Shown here one piece after another: positions 49,928-59,200 of a stretch of DNA of 64,000 nt (its first letter is position 1; the number at the start of each line of letters is the position of its first letter). A program made the translations under genes and the position numbers. Source of the DNA: Nonomuraea helvata. GTDB lineage: Bacteria > Actinomycetota > Actinomycetes > Streptosporangiales > Streptosporangiaceae. The notes beneath the pieces were generated by a model, which saw only the letters and a program-made list of their open reading frames with translations, did no database searches and was not told the origin of the DNA. Location: positions 2,418,001 to 2,482,000 of the forward strand of contig NZ_BAAAXV010000009.1 of assembly GCF_039535785.1 (NCBI RefSeq), written 5' to 3'.

Positions 49928-50581
49928 TCAGGTTGCGGAGGTTTCCAGCGGGGCACGTTCCTTGGGGTTGAGCGCGAGGAAGGCCACCCCGGCGAGGGCA
50001 CCGCCCGCCAGGTCGGCCAGGAGCCAGATCCAGATCTTGGACCAGGCGAACAGTCCTATGGAGGCGGCGCCGACGGCGACGGCCGGGTTGAAGACCCCGC
50101 CAGAGATACCGCCGACCGCGAACGCGCCGGCCGCTACGGTGAATCCGATGGCCAGGCCGTAGAAACTGTTGCTCGGGTGGTCCCTGCTGGTGGCCGCGTT
50201 CAGCACCACGTACGCGAGCGCGAACGTGAACAGCGCCTCGGCCAGCAGCGCGACCCCCAGCCCTCGGCCTGAGGGTGACAGCGGTGGCACGCTGCCGGGA
50301 TTGACGAGGTAGGAAGCGGTGAGCGCGGCGATGACGCCTCCGGCCAGCTGAGCGATCCAGTACGGGACGGCGTCGGCCAGACTGATCCGGCCGCGGAGCA
50401 GCACGGCCAAGGTCACGGCTGGGTTGTAGTGGGCGCCGGAGATGTGTCCTCCGGCGTACACCATGACCATCAGGATCGCGCCGACGGCCACGGGCGCCAG
50501 GGGCGTCTTCGTCAAGACCGTGGCGCCGATCGTAAGAACCAGGAAAAAGGTGCCGATGAACTCTGTGATGTAGCGGCGCAT
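49928..50581 (-). CDS. MIP/aquaporin-family channel
   Basis: 217 residues, six helices and two half-helices with NPA boxes: HYNPAVTLAV and VFNPAVAVGAAS. The second box lacks the arginine that normally follows NPA and forms the selectivity filter (NPAR becomes NPAV), suggesting altered specificity. It starts at 50581 and is followed 15 bp later by the ferritin-like gene. An array of TTACGG repeats lies about 100-130 bp upstream. Confidence 0.88.
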   Translation of the reverse strand: MRRYITEFIGTFFLVLTIGATVLTKTPLAPVAVGAILMVMVYAGGHISGAHYNPAVTLAVLLRGRISLADAVPYWIAQLAGGVIAALTASYLVNPGSVPPLSPSGRGLGVALLAEALFTFALAYVVLNAATSRDHPSNSFYGLAIGFTVAAGAFAVGGISGGVFNPAVAVGAASIGLFAWSKIWIWLLADLAGGALAGVAFLALNPKERAPLETSAT

Positions 50582-50683
50582 GTACTGTCCTCTCCGCTTG
50601 TGAACCGAGACCGATCACGCACTGCGCCAGCGAGCGCATCCAGATCGTGCCATGGGCCTCGTCCTGGGGAGATTGCGGGTTTC

Positions 50684-50709
50684 TTACGGACGTTTACGGC
50701 TCGTTACGG
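50684..50709. repeat. TTACGG direct repeats with 10-bp period
   Basis: TTACGG at 50684, 50694 and 50704, exactly one helical turn apart, in the 405-bp gap between the aquaporin and TlpA-like genes. This is a good candidate site for a regulator that binds direct repeats. The rest of the gap shows no gene. Confidence 0.5.
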
Positions 50710-50986
50710 CTCGCCGAACCGAAATGAGGGCTCTTGCCGGATGGCCCGGTATCCGCTAGTGATGTGCGCTCGATTCAGCCCCAGACGTGGATCGGCATGA
50801 AGGCCGGCGGCACGAACGTTCAGCGAGCGCGGTGCCTTCCAGCAGCTCGGCGGTGCTTGAGGGCAGCCGCGTCAGCGTGTCCGGGAGAGCGTCGCACCAG
50901 CGTGTGGCTCGTGTCGTGCCGGTCTGGCTGTCGCCGTCATCGGCTTGTAAGAAGTGACGCAGAGCAGCGCTTCTAGGGTGGACGGC

Positions 50987-51616
50987 ATGTTCCCAGTACG
51001 AACGGCGGCCGCGATGGCGGCAGTTGCCCTGCTGGCGGCCGGGTGCGGCGGCGCATGGCAGGGCGAGGCGGCGAGTGGCACCGCGTCGGCCTCGGCGACC
51101 TCCACTGCGACCTCCACTGCGACCTCCACGCTGACGGCGTCCCCGGCGGCCTCCGTGACGCCCTTACCGACTGCGTCCCAGGAAGCGGAAGCGGCAGGCA
51201 AGGCTTCTGCGCCCGCCGCGCTGGAGTTCTCCGCCCGGACGCTGGACGGTGAGGCCTTTCAGGGGGCGAGCCTGGCGGGAAGGCCGGTGGTTTTCTGGTT
51301 CTGGGCGCCGTGGTGTCCCAAGTGCCTTTCCGAAGCGCCCGCAGTGAAGGCCGTGGCCGGCAAATACAGCGAGGTCGCGTTCGTCGGGGTCGCGGGGTTG
51401 GACACCGAGACGGCGATGAAGGAATTCGTCCAGCGCACCGGCACCGGCAACCTCGTGCACCTGTCAGACGCCAAGGGGGTGGTCTGGACGAAGCTGGGTG
51501 TCAGCCAGCAGTCCACGTTCGTGTTCATGAAACCGGACGGCTCCACCGCGATTGCCTCGGGTCCGCTCAGTCGGGACAAGCTGGACGAGCACCTCCGCGA
51601 GCTCCTCGTTCGGTAA
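50987..51616 (+). CDS. TlpA/ResA-like thioredoxin lipoprotein
   Basis: 209 residues from ATG 50987. Lipoprotein signal with lipobox LLAAGC, then a Thr/Ala/Ser linker encoded by three tandem 12-bp units (GCGACCTCCACT, 51095-51129). The thioredoxin domain follows with FWAPWCPKC (W-x-x-C-x-x-C), and cis-Pro region QQSTFVFMKPDG. An extracytoplasmic disulfide reductase anchored in the membrane. It is 36 bp upstream of a CcdA-like gene that would supply electrons. Confidence 0.9.
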   Translation: MFPVRTAAAMAAVALLAAGCGGAWQGEAASGTASASATSTATSTATSTLTASPAASVTPLPTASQEAEAAGKASAPAALEFSARTLDGEAFQGASLAGRPVVFWFWAPWCPKCLSEAPAVKAVAGKYSEVAFVGVAGLDTETAMKEFVQRTGTGNLVHLSDAKGVVWTKLGVSQQSTFVFMKPDGSTAIASGPLSRDKLDEHLRELLVR

Positions 51617-51652
51617 CTTTCCCATGTCCTCATCCATCCCGCAGGAGCGTGC

Positions 51653-52501
51653 ATGAGCGATCTGCCGCTCGCCCTGGCACTCACGGCCGGCACCGTGGCC
51701 GCGTTCAACCCGTGCGGCTTCGCCATGCTGCCCGCCTACCTCACCCTGTTGATCAACGACGAGGAGACCACACGCCGCGGGCCCATCGGACGGGCGCTGA
51801 TGCTTTCGGTGGCTATGACCGCCGGATTCGTCACGGTTTTCGGCCTGTTCGGGCTCGCGGTCACCGCGCTGGCGGTGTCGGTGGGCGGCTATCTGCCGTG
51901 GGCCAGCCTGGGTATCGGGGTGGTCCTGGTCGGCCTGGGTGTCTGGTTGTTGTCCGGTCGCGAACTGCTGCTGCGCCTGCCGGGGCCGGCCACCGGCCGC
52001 CCCACCACCTCACCCCTGTCCCTGTACGGTTACGGGCTGTCGTATGCGCTGGCCTCCCTGTCCTGCACGGTCGGCCCGTTCCTCGCGGTCACCTCGGCCT
52101 CTCTGTCCGGCGGCGGGCTGCTCGGCGGCGTGGCAGCCTTCGCGACCTACGCGCTCGGCATGGGCCTGGTCATCGCCGTACTGTCGCTGGCGGTGGCGTT
52201 CGCCCGCGCCGCCGTGGTCGCCAGACTGCGACGCCTACTGCCGTACGTGTCCAGAGCCAGCGGCGGCCTGCTCACCCTCGCCGGCCTGTACGTCGTCTAC
52301 TACGGCTGGTACGAGCTGCGCGTCTTCGCCGGAGCCGACGCCGACGACCCGATCGTGAGCACCGCGACAGCCGTACAAGCCACCATCGCCGGCTGGCTGG
52401 CAGGGCTTGGCACCGGCTGGATCGTCGTCGTGCTCGCCTTGCTCGTCGTCGGGGCGCTCGCGCTGTGCAAGACGCGACGGCGCGATCGTATTCCTGAGTG
52501 A
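51653..52501 (+). CDS. CcdA/DsbD-type membrane thiol-electron carrier
   Basis: 282 residues, about seven helices. Paired motifs AAFNPCGFAMLPAYLTLL and YALASLSCTVGPFLAV place the two redox cysteines as in CcdA. It would pass electrons from cytoplasmic thioredoxin to the TlpA-like lipoprotein just upstream, with which it forms an operon. Uses include cytochrome c maturation or general disulfide repair; no cytochrome c genes are nearby. ATG follows CAGGAG. Confidence 0.9.
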   Translation: MSDLPLALALTAGTVAAFNPCGFAMLPAYLTLLINDEETTRRGPIGRALMLSVAMTAGFVTVFGLFGLAVTALAVSVGGYLPWASLGIGVVLVGLGVWLLSGRELLLRLPGPATGRPTTSPLSLYGYGLSYALASLSCTVGPFLAVTSASLSGGGLLGGVAAFATYALGMGLVIAVLSLAVAFARAAVVARLRRLLPYVSRASGGLLTLAGLYVVYYGWYELRVFAGADADDPIVSTATAVQATIAGWLAGLGTGWIVVVLALLVVGALALCKTRRRDRIPE

Positions 52502-52564
52502 CGCCGCCATGGCGGCAGAGCGCCACGATGCCACTGCCCACCAGGAAGTCAATCCCGGTGACGG

Positions 52565-52692
52565 TGACCTGCAGACCGAGCACGGTCATCTCGAACGGCA
52601 CCGCCAGGTTGTCGCCGCCGGGAAGTAGTGCTGGAATGACCCCTGCGGCGCGCCCGCGTACTCGATCACGTCACGGATGCCGGTCCCTGTCA
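52565..52692 (-). pseudogene. TetR-family regulator relic
   Basis: A minus-strand segment reads VTGTGIRDVIEYAGAPQGSF then QHYFPA, the recognition-helix block of a TetR protein. It then leaves frame and continues in the next as FEMTVLGLQVTVTGIDFLV, which looks like a different protein. In the same stretch KRPALLGAMLLAASASSC resembles a lipoprotein signal. The whole 52502-52828 interval is a patchwork of relics with no intact gene. Confidence 0.5.
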
Positions 52693-52828
52693 CCCCCCGC
52701 GTCGGCAGCTGCTGGCGGAGGCCGCCAGCAGCATGGCGCCGAGCAGGGCGGGCCTTTTCAAGGTTCCGCTGAACAGACGTGCTTCCTTCCAGGGGGATGA
52801 ATCGTCGTGCGCGAGGATGCGCAGGTGA

Positions 52829-54451
52829 TCAGGAAGTGGCTGGTTTGAAGGTGCTGTCGGCTCGGAAGGCGGAGGTGTCCTGGTCCTTGTCGAGCCACAG
52901 CTGGTGGTGGCGGTGGCGGATGAACCGGCCGGGATAGTTGAGCGACTCCAGCCGCACTGTCCCCGCGCCCGAGGCCGGCCGGGCGAGGAAGGTCGCGTCC
53001 CGCTCGAACAGCTCGGTGTCGTTGTCGGCGTCGAACCGCAGCCGGTAATTTTTGTGCCGCAGGTAGCGGCCGTCCCCGTCCATGAACGAGTAGCCCTTGG
53101 CGTCGGCCAGGCCGGGCACGATCCGCAGCGGTGCCGCCTCCCCGAGCACGCCGAGAGCACCCGAGGCGGCGATCCCTTCCTTCGGGAAGTTGATCGACTG
53201 GAGGGTGCGCGTCACCCCGGTCGGCAGCGCGCCGCCACCGCCGGAGGCGGCGGCCGCGCGGGTGAACAGCAGGGTCCCGAAGCCGAGCTGGTCGAACCCG
53301 CCGCTGTTCGGCCCGTAGTCGCCGCCACCGCCCTCGGCCCGCACCCGCTCGGCGTACGCCTTCGTGTACGGCAACGCCAGCCCGCGCCGGTTGGCGTAGT
53401 GGTTGTAGAGCAGCTCCCACACGGGACGGTCCTGGCCGCGCGCCGCGCTCGAGATGACCGCCTGCTCCTGGGGGGCGCAGTTCTGGCCGTGGCCCCACTT
53501 GTACGTGGTGAACGGCACGTCCTGGCCCAGGTTGTACTTGGCGGCGTACTCGGCCGCCTTCATGATCCGGTTGTCGGCGTAGCCGTACAGGTCGACGCCC
53601 TGGTTCCAGGCCATTTCCGCGATGGTGCCGATCAGGCCGATCCCCATCACGGTGTGCGCCTGGTCGCGCCCGCTCTCCTGCCACTGGGCGAGACCGCCCG
53701 GGTGGAGGAACGGGATGGCGTTCATGATGGACCCGTTGCCCTTGCCGTTCTTGAAGTAGTCGACGGCCCGCTCGAACTTGGCCTGGTCGTCGCAGAACAG
53801 CCCGATCGCCATGACCGAGGCCATGTTGCACAGGTCCCAGTTGGCCCAGTAGTGGGTGATGCAGGCACCGTTGTGTTCACGCAGGAAGCGGTCGTTCACC
53901 GGGTAGAAGACGGTCAGCAGCATCTTCTGGAACCGCTCGACGTCGAAGCCCGGGTAGCCGCGCATGAGCTCGGCGGCGTTGGCGACCTGGTAGCCGTAGA
54001 TGCCCGCCGCCAGGAACCGGTCGGAGCTGCCGTTGATCGCCTTCAACATGCCCGACCAGGCGTTCAGGATGTCCCGGGCGGCGTCGCCGTGCGCCTTCTC
54101 GCCGGAGATCCTCCAGCGCAGCGCGTTCTGGTAGGCGGCGTGCACGTCGTTGTAGAACTGCCAGTAGTTCTGCCCGGTCCCGCCACGCACCACCGTCTCC
54201 AGCGGGCGCGCCTTCCACGTGCTCTTGGAGTGCCCGTTGGCGACGAGCTTGTCCCACCCGCTCTTGTACGGCTGCGCTCCCGCCTGCACCGCAGCCGCGA
54301 TCCGGTCGAAGTCCGCCTGGGTGTGCAGCAGCCCCGGGTGCTTGAACGCCGCCGCCGCCGACGACGCCCGCGCCACGGAGGGCAGCGCCGGCAGCACCGC
54401 GATCCCGGCCGCGGCCTTCAGCAGGCTCCGTCGGCTGGTGTGGAGAACCAT
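52829..54451 (-). CDS. Secreted alginate-lyase-family enzyme with AbfB carbohydrate-binding domain
   Basis: 540 residues. Twin-arginine-like signal (TSRRSLLKAAAGIAVLPALP). The catalytic part (about residues 40-390) has the alpha/alpha-barrel features of alginate-lyase-like proteins (NYWQFYNDVHAAYQNALRW, THYWANWDLCNMASVMAIGL, HTVMGIGLIGTIAEMAWNQG, the Asn/His/Trp-rich strip of this superfamily). The last 140 residues are an AbfB/CBM42-like beta-trefoil (LQSINFPKEG, YLRHKNYRLRFD, YPGRFIRHRHHQLWLDK). It acts on a uronate- or arabinose-containing polysaccharide outside the cell. Its ribosome site is AAAGGAC. Confidence 0.85.
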   Translation of the reverse strand: MVLHTSRRSLLKAAAGIAVLPALPSVARASSAAAAFKHPGLLHTQADFDRIAAAVQAGAQPYKSGWDKLVANGHSKSTWKARPLETVVRGGTGQNYWQFYNDVHAAYQNALRWRISGEKAHGDAARDILNAWSGMLKAINGSSDRFLAAGIYGYQVANAAELMRGYPGFDVERFQKMLLTVFYPVNDRFLREHNGACITHYWANWDLCNMASVMAIGLFCDDQAKFERAVDYFKNGKGNGSIMNAIPFLHPGGLAQWQESGRDQAHTVMGIGLIGTIAEMAWNQGVDLYGYADNRIMKAAEYAAKYNLGQDVPFTTYKWGHGQNCAPQEQAVISSAARGQDRPVWELLYNHYANRRGLALPYTKAYAERVRAEGGGGDYGPNSGGFDQLGFGTLLFTRAAAASGGGGALPTGVTRTLQSINFPKEGIAASGALGVLGEAAPLRIVPGLADAKGYSFMDGDGRYLRHKNYRLRFDADNDTELFERDATFLARPASGAGTVRLESLNYPGRFIRHRHHQLWLDKDQDTSAFRADSTFKPATS

Positions 54452-54600
54452 GTGAGTCCTTTCGCGAGACGATCTCTCGTCCCGAGGAGACTGGCTGGGG
54501 GCGACCCCATAACACTTTTCCGGATGCCCGTTCCATTCGGCGGGCGCAGAATATCGCCGTTCGCCTGGTTTCTCCTGGTACTCACTGGTTTACATAGGTT

Positions 54601-54777
54601 GTGCCGTTTCACCTTGCTGAGCTGATCGCCGAGCACGAGGTCCCCGGAGCCGCACTGGCATACCTGCGCCAGGGAGAGCTGCACGAGTTCGCCGCCGGCA
54701 CGCTCAACACCGCCACCGGCGTCGAGGCGACCCCGGACGCGCTCGCCGCCAGAACAACCCGCTCGGGCGGGAGGTGA
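54601..54777 (+). pseudogene. Beta-lactamase-related serine hydrolase, 5' fragment
   Basis: GTG 54601 opens LAELIAEHEVPGAALAYLRQ and GELHEFAAGTLNTATGVEAT, the N-terminal strand region of class C beta-lactamase-like serine hydrolases. It loses homology before the S-x-x-K motif and stops at 54777. Confidence 0.6.
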
Positions 54778-54836
54778 ACTTCTCGGTGGTGTCTCGGTGG
54801 CTCGGATCGCTGATTCGCAGGCCTGGAAATCGTCGG

Positions 54837-55213
54837 TCACTCGGCCGTGAGGCCCGCGTCGTTGAGTCGCTTGATGAGGCTGGGCTTGCCCTGGTGTCGT
54901 TCCCGGAGGTGGGTGAGGCGCTGGGCGAAGGTGCCGGCATGCTCGTCGCGGATGGCCAGGGCGTGAAGGCCGCGCAGGAGTTCGACGGCTTGGTCGTATT
55001 CGCGGGGCTTCTTGATGTCGATGGATGCCTCCACCCAGTCCCACGCCGCTTCGAGGTCCTGGCCGAGCCGCTTCAGATGGAGTTCCCTGGCCTGCGTTCC
55101 AGCGCATCCAGACGGCGTTCGAGCACTTGAGCGGCGTGCTGAGTTCCCTCGGCCAACCGGATGACCCGGCGGGCGAGGTCATGAATGGGCTCGCGCTCGA
55201 GGTCCACGCTCAC
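54837..55213 (-). pseudogene. SWIM-zinc-finger-type protein C-terminal relic, frameshifted
   Basis: From GTG 55213 the frame reads LEREPIHDLARRVIRLAEGT, AAQVLERRLDALERR and stops at 55073. The same homology continues in the next frame (ARELHLKRLGQDLEAAWDWV, EYDQAVELLRGLHALAIRDE, KPSLIKRLNDAGL) to 54837. This looks like the C-terminal part of SWIM zinc-finger family proteins. The zinc-finger part is absent and one frameshift (about 55085-55100) separates the halves. Confidence 0.55.
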
Positions 55214-55431
55214 CGTCGCTCGACTCCTTCGGTCGCGTTACCTGAGTTGCACCTTCGGCGTAGCTGGTAGCCAAGCCTTACTCGCGCCAACGAGTAGCAT
55301 CCGTCCGCGTCACGACGTTTTCGTCGAACTGGGGTTACGGGTTCTCCTCAGACATGATGCCGACGGCGGCATGCCAGGCTTCCCAGACCTCGGGACGGAG
55401 CCTGCCGCGGTCGGCGACGGGACTGTACGGT

Positions 55432-56628
55432 TTACTGGACACACCCGGCCGGATCGCCGATGCGGACATGCAGGTTCGTCAGCACGCGGAATTTCCAGCC
55501 GCGCAGGTTGTGCGGCTGTTCGGGGTCCAGGGAGAGCCGTGGGTGTTGCTCGAGTAGCACGTCCAGCAGGGCCGCGATGATGGCACCGACGACTGGGGCG
55601 GCGAGGCATGCGTGGCGGGAGTATCCGAGACCCAGGTTGGGGAAGGGGTCTCGGTTGATGTCGAAGGTGTCTGGGTCGGTGAAGATGCTCTCGTCCCGGC
55701 CTGCCGAGGCGATGGCCGCCATGACGGTTGCTCCGGCGGGGATGATCTGTCCGGCGAGGAGCACGTCTTTGGTCGCGCGGCGGCTGAGCGCGCCGTTTGG
55801 TGACAGCCAGCGCAGCGTTTCGTGGACGGCCTTGCGGATCAGACGCGGGTCATCGCGGATGGCCTGCATTTGCGTGGGGTGCTGGAGCAGCGCGAGCAGC
55901 GTGAGCCCGGCGCCGGCCGCCGGTTCCAGGAACGCCGAGAGGATCTCGATGAAGGTGGGCATGATGTTCTCGGCGGATCGGACGGTGTCGGCCGGGCAGC
56001 CGCTGTGGAGCAGCTGTGACAGGACTGAGTTGTCGGGCCGGTCTGTAGTTTGCCGGGCGAATGGCTCGATCGTCTGGCGGATCTCGGTGGCGGCGGCCAT
56101 CGCCTGTTCGTGTACGGCCGAGTCCGCCGCGAAGTTGCTCATTCCGGCGCTGAGGTTGCGGGCCCAGCGTATGAGCGTGTCGGCGTCCACGTCCGGCAGG
56201 CCGATGAAACGGGCGAGCGCGGTGCTCGCGGCGGGTTCGAAGTAGCTGGACATCAGGTCGTCCTGGCTACTGAGCTTGGTGGCGTACGGTCGTGCGGCCT
56301 CGCGGGTGACTGTGGTGGCCCGTTCGATGCGTTCGTGGGCGAATCGCGTGTCAACGGCGGCTCGCAGATCGGCGTGGGCGTCGCCCTCAACCTTGAGTAC
56401 GGACCGTTCCCCGAATATCTGTGTGGCCAGCGAGGGGAAGGCGCTGGTGTACGACTCGTAGGCACTGAGGACCTGGCGCACGTCATCCCAGCGGGTGACC
56501 ATCCACAGGTCGAGCTTCGGCAGCAGGACGACCGGCGCTTCGCGGCGGAGCCTGGCGAAGATCGGATAGGGGTCACTGCCGAGCTGGTCGAAGGTGATGG
56601 ACGCGGCGAAGTCGTTCATCGACTTCAT
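55432..56628 (-). CDS. Non-canonical cytochrome P450 coupled to a PLP decarboxylase
   Basis: 398 residues. It has the P450 fold order: E-x-x-R in HETLRWLSP, SRRATKDVLLAGQIIPAG, DTFDINRDP, and a heme loop NLGLGYSRHACLAAP with the cysteine. The heme motif departs from consensus (Leu for Phe and Ser for the second Gly). In the I-helix the usual acid-Thr pair is replaced by LEPAAGAGLTLL, so normal O2 activation is questionable. It starts at 56628 with the ATGA overlap to the decarboxylase gene, so the two are translated together. Its substrate is probably the decarboxylase product or precursor. Confidence 0.88.
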   Translation of the reverse strand: MKSMNDFAASITFDQLGSDPYPIFARLRREAPVVLLPKLDLWMVTRWDDVRQVLSAYESYTSAFPSLATQIFGERSVLKVEGDAHADLRAAVDTRFAHERIERATTVTREAARPYATKLSSQDDLMSSYFEPAASTALARFIGLPDVDADTLIRWARNLSAGMSNFAADSAVHEQAMAAATEIRQTIEPFARQTTDRPDNSVLSQLLHSGCPADTVRSAENIMPTFIEILSAFLEPAAGAGLTLLALLQHPTQMQAIRDDPRLIRKAVHETLRWLSPNGALSRRATKDVLLAGQIIPAGATVMAAIASAGRDESIFTDPDTFDINRDPFPNLGLGYSRHACLAAPVVGAIIAALLDVLLEQHPRLSLDPEQPHNLRGWKFRVLTNLHVRIGDPAGCVQ

Positions 56629-58037
56629 GCTCCCGTCGGCACACCCGGCTGCTCGGCGGCCGCCTCGTCGCCGCCGCGGCGAGGGCGCGGAACCGGATTG
56701 TCGCGCAGGTACTCGACCTCGGTGCGCACGTTCGCCAGCAGTTTGGCGGCGATGTCCTGGCTGAAGCCGTTGCGGATGACGAAGCGGATGACGGCTATGT
56801 GCTCCAGGCCAGGCGGCAGGTAGTACGTCGGGGCCTGCCAGCCGTGCATCTTCAGCCGGGCGGCCAGGTCGAAGACGGTGAAACCGTTGTAGCCGGGGGC
56901 GGTCCGCACGGCGAGCACCGGCAGTTCCGAGCCGTCGGCGATGAGCGAGAGCTCGGGGAGTTTCGCGATCTCCTCACCGAGGTAGGTCGCCACGTCCCGG
57001 CAGGTCTGCTGGACGGCCCGGTAGCCCTCGAAGCCGAGCCGAAGGAAGTTGTAGTACTGCGCGACGACCGGGGCGCCGGAGCGGGAGAAGTTGAGCGTGA
57101 AGGTGTCGATGTTGCCGCCGAGCAGGTCGCAGGAGAGCACCAGGTCCTGCGGCAGTGCGTCCGGCTCCTGCCAGACGATCCAGCCGACGCCGGGGTAGAC
57201 CAGGCCGAACTTGTGGCCCGAGGTGTTGATCGACTGCACCCGGGGTAGCCGGAAATCCCACACCCTGTCGGGTTCCAGGAACGGGGTGATGAAGCCGCCC
57301 ACTGCCGCGTCCACGTGCAGCGGTATTCGCAGCCCGCGCTCGGCCTCCAGCCGGTCCAGCTCGGCCGACATCTGCTCGATCGGGTCGTACTTGCCGCATT
57401 GCGTGGAGCCGAGCACACCGATGACCCCGATGGTGTTCTCGTCACAGAACTCGCGGAGCCGGGCCGGGTTCAAGGTGAAGGCCGGCTCCTCGATCGGTAT
57501 CCAGCGCGGCTCCACGTCCCAGTACTGGCAGAACTTCGGCCAGCAGGTGTGGACGGCAGTGCCCATCACGAGGTTGGGGTTGGCGGTGGACAGCCCGGCC
57601 GCCCGGCGCCGCTCGCGCCACTGGAACTTCATCGCCAGCGCCCCGAGCATGGCCGCCTCGCTGGAGCCGCCTGTGGAACAGCCGACGCTGGCGCCGTTCG
57701 GGTCGCCCCACAGGTGATCGAGCATGTTGACGCAGCGCGCCTCGATGTCGGCCGTCTGCGGGTACTGGTCATGGTCGACGAGGTTGCGGTCGAGGGTTTC
57801 GGCGATGAGTTCGCGGGCCTGGGGCTCCATCCAGGTCGTGCAGAAGGTGGCCAGGTTGAGCCGGGCGTTGCCGTCGAGCAGGAGTTCGTCGCGGATGAGC
57901 GCCTGGGCCGCTGTGGGATTCATCGGGCTGGCCGGCATCTTGAACCGGGGTACGCCGCCTTCCGGCACCAGCCCGTTGTAAAGGGGATTGACATCGAGTG
58001 ATTCTTGCCACCGGTCGGATTCGACTCGTCTGAGCAT
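56625..58037 (-). CDS. Glutamate-decarboxylase-like PLP enzyme
   Basis: 470 residues from ATG 58037, with GAGGGG 8 bases upstream; GTG 58046 is less likely. Group II decarboxylase of the GadB type: PLP region SVGCSTGGSSEAAMLG, HVDAAVGGFITPF, internal-aldimine Lys in SINTSGHKFGLVYPGVGW, and TFTLNFSRSGAPVVAQYYNF. Where GadB enzymes have a T-x-T/V-TG-x-YE-like stretch near the cofactor, this one has GSTQCGKYDPIEQ, so the substrate may not be glutamate. No GadC antiporter is adjacent; instead a P450 is fused in translation. A sigma70-like promoter lies upstream. Confidence 0.88.
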   Translation of the reverse strand: MLRRVESDRWQESLDVNPLYNGLVPEGGVPRFKMPASPMNPTAAQALIRDELLLDGNARLNLATFCTTWMEPQARELIAETLDRNLVDHDQYPQTADIEARCVNMLDHLWGDPNGASVGCSTGGSSEAAMLGALAMKFQWRERRRAAGLSTANPNLVMGTAVHTCWPKFCQYWDVEPRWIPIEEPAFTLNPARLREFCDENTIGVIGVLGSTQCGKYDPIEQMSAELDRLEAERGLRIPLHVDAAVGGFITPFLEPDRVWDFRLPRVQSINTSGHKFGLVYPGVGWIVWQEPDALPQDLVLSCDLLGGNIDTFTLNFSRSGAPVVAQYYNFLRLGFEGYRAVQQTCRDVATYLGEEIAKLPELSLIADGSELPVLAVRTAPGYNGFTVFDLAARLKMHGWQAPTYYLPPGLEHIAVIRFVIRNGFSQDIAAKLLANVRTEVEYLRDNPVPRPRRGGDEAAAEQPGVPTGA

Positions 58038-58080
58038 GAGCTTCACCCCTCGAAAGAGCTTTACGCCACGTCAAACACTC

Positions 58081-58109
58081 ACGGTAGGCAATTGTTCACT
58101 ATGAGTCAA
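58081..58109 (-). promoter_or_regulatory. Sigma70-like promoter of the decarboxylase-P450 operon
   Basis: On the minus strand TTGACT (58109-58104), 17 bases, TACCGT (58086-58081). The transcript would have a leader of about 35-40 bases to ATG 58037. Confidence 0.5.
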
Positions 58110-58881
58110 TATTGCGGCCGCGCTGACTTCCACGTTGAGCGGTGTTGCTGGTGGGTCGTCGGCGGTTGTTCGTGACGTCGGGCATGCTGTTGCGCTGGCA
58201 CGCCCCCGCGCCGCGATGTCGGGAGCCTGGTCATGCGGGATTGACGGGACATTCGGTCCCTTCATAGCGTTTCCATAGCAACCCTGCCACGTGCAGGAAG
58301 GGTTTCCTGCACGACCCGCGACGGTCACGGAGGAGCTTGGCCATGCCAGAGACAGGCTGACGCGATACCGATGCGGCACCTGATTCGGTCGCCTGGTTGC
58401 CCAAGCACGACCGCCGTCCTCCTCGAACTGCAGTCGGGCGAGGTGCTTGGTTCCCATGCGCTGCTCCCCGCCTCGGTGCTGACGTCCATCATCGCGTCTG
58501 TACCAGCGGCGGGGCGTCGCAAGCGGCGTCCCGTGCGGTGACGACATGTCCTCTGCCGAGTCGACCCCGCCTCAGGTCCGGGTGACCTTGCCGGATGGGC
58601 AGGGAGTTCTCTCGGAGCCTGCGCCCTGGCGTTCTGGCGTTGATGCAGCTCAGCGCTGACACGGCTGAACATACACAGCGCAACCCAGGAGCGGTGCTAT
58701 CGCTGGTTCGGGTGGTGGGCGGAGCCAGTCTGCACACGGACTTGGCCGTTGACACCCTCGGTGCACCTTTCGGCGACGAGCCAGGCTTATGGGTGGAAGC
58801 CTGCGAGGACTATGCGTTTGCTGGATCCTTGAGCGGTCCAGGCCGGGGTGGAGTGTGGAGGCGGGCCACCCCGGCCGGGGC
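58110..58881. other. Intergenic stretch without recognised gene
   Basis: About 770 bp. Several frames are open on both strands but none shows a family motif, a ribosome site or protein-like composition. I see nothing that I can name here. Confidence 0.4.
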
Positions 58882-59200
58882 TCATCGGATGTACTTCGCC
58901 GGCTTGGTGGAGGCGTTGAGCAGGTACTCCAGGGGTCCGCGGCGGAAGAAGCGGGACCAGATGGAGGCGAACGCGATCGCCCCGCCGATGAACATGAGCA
59001 GCGGCATCCAGGACTGCTGGGTGCCGGTCCCGCCGGGCACGGACAGCACGGACTGTGCGACGAAGTGGCCGACGTAGGCGGTCAGGGACATGGTGCCCAC
59101 GGCGATGACGGGTTTGGCCAGGTGGCGCAGTCGCGGCAGGCGGTCCATCGCCACCGTCGCGCCGACGATCACGAGGATCGCGACTCCGACGCGTCCTCCG
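58882..59200 (-). pseudogene. DUF418-like membrane protein, C-terminal fragment
   Basis: The minus-strand frame reads VGVAILVIVGATVAMDRLPR, AVGTMSLTAYVGHFVAQSVL, FRRGPLEYLLNAST: two to three membrane helices and the C-terminal signature of DUF418-type proteins. The rest of the protein is missing; upstream the sequence passes directly into a response-regulator fragment. Confidence 0.6.

Noticed and set aside
51095..51129. 12-bp tandem repeats as a regulatory array
   Set aside because: They lie inside the lipoprotein linker, in frame (Ala-Thr-Ser-Thr units), so they are most simply a coding repeat.
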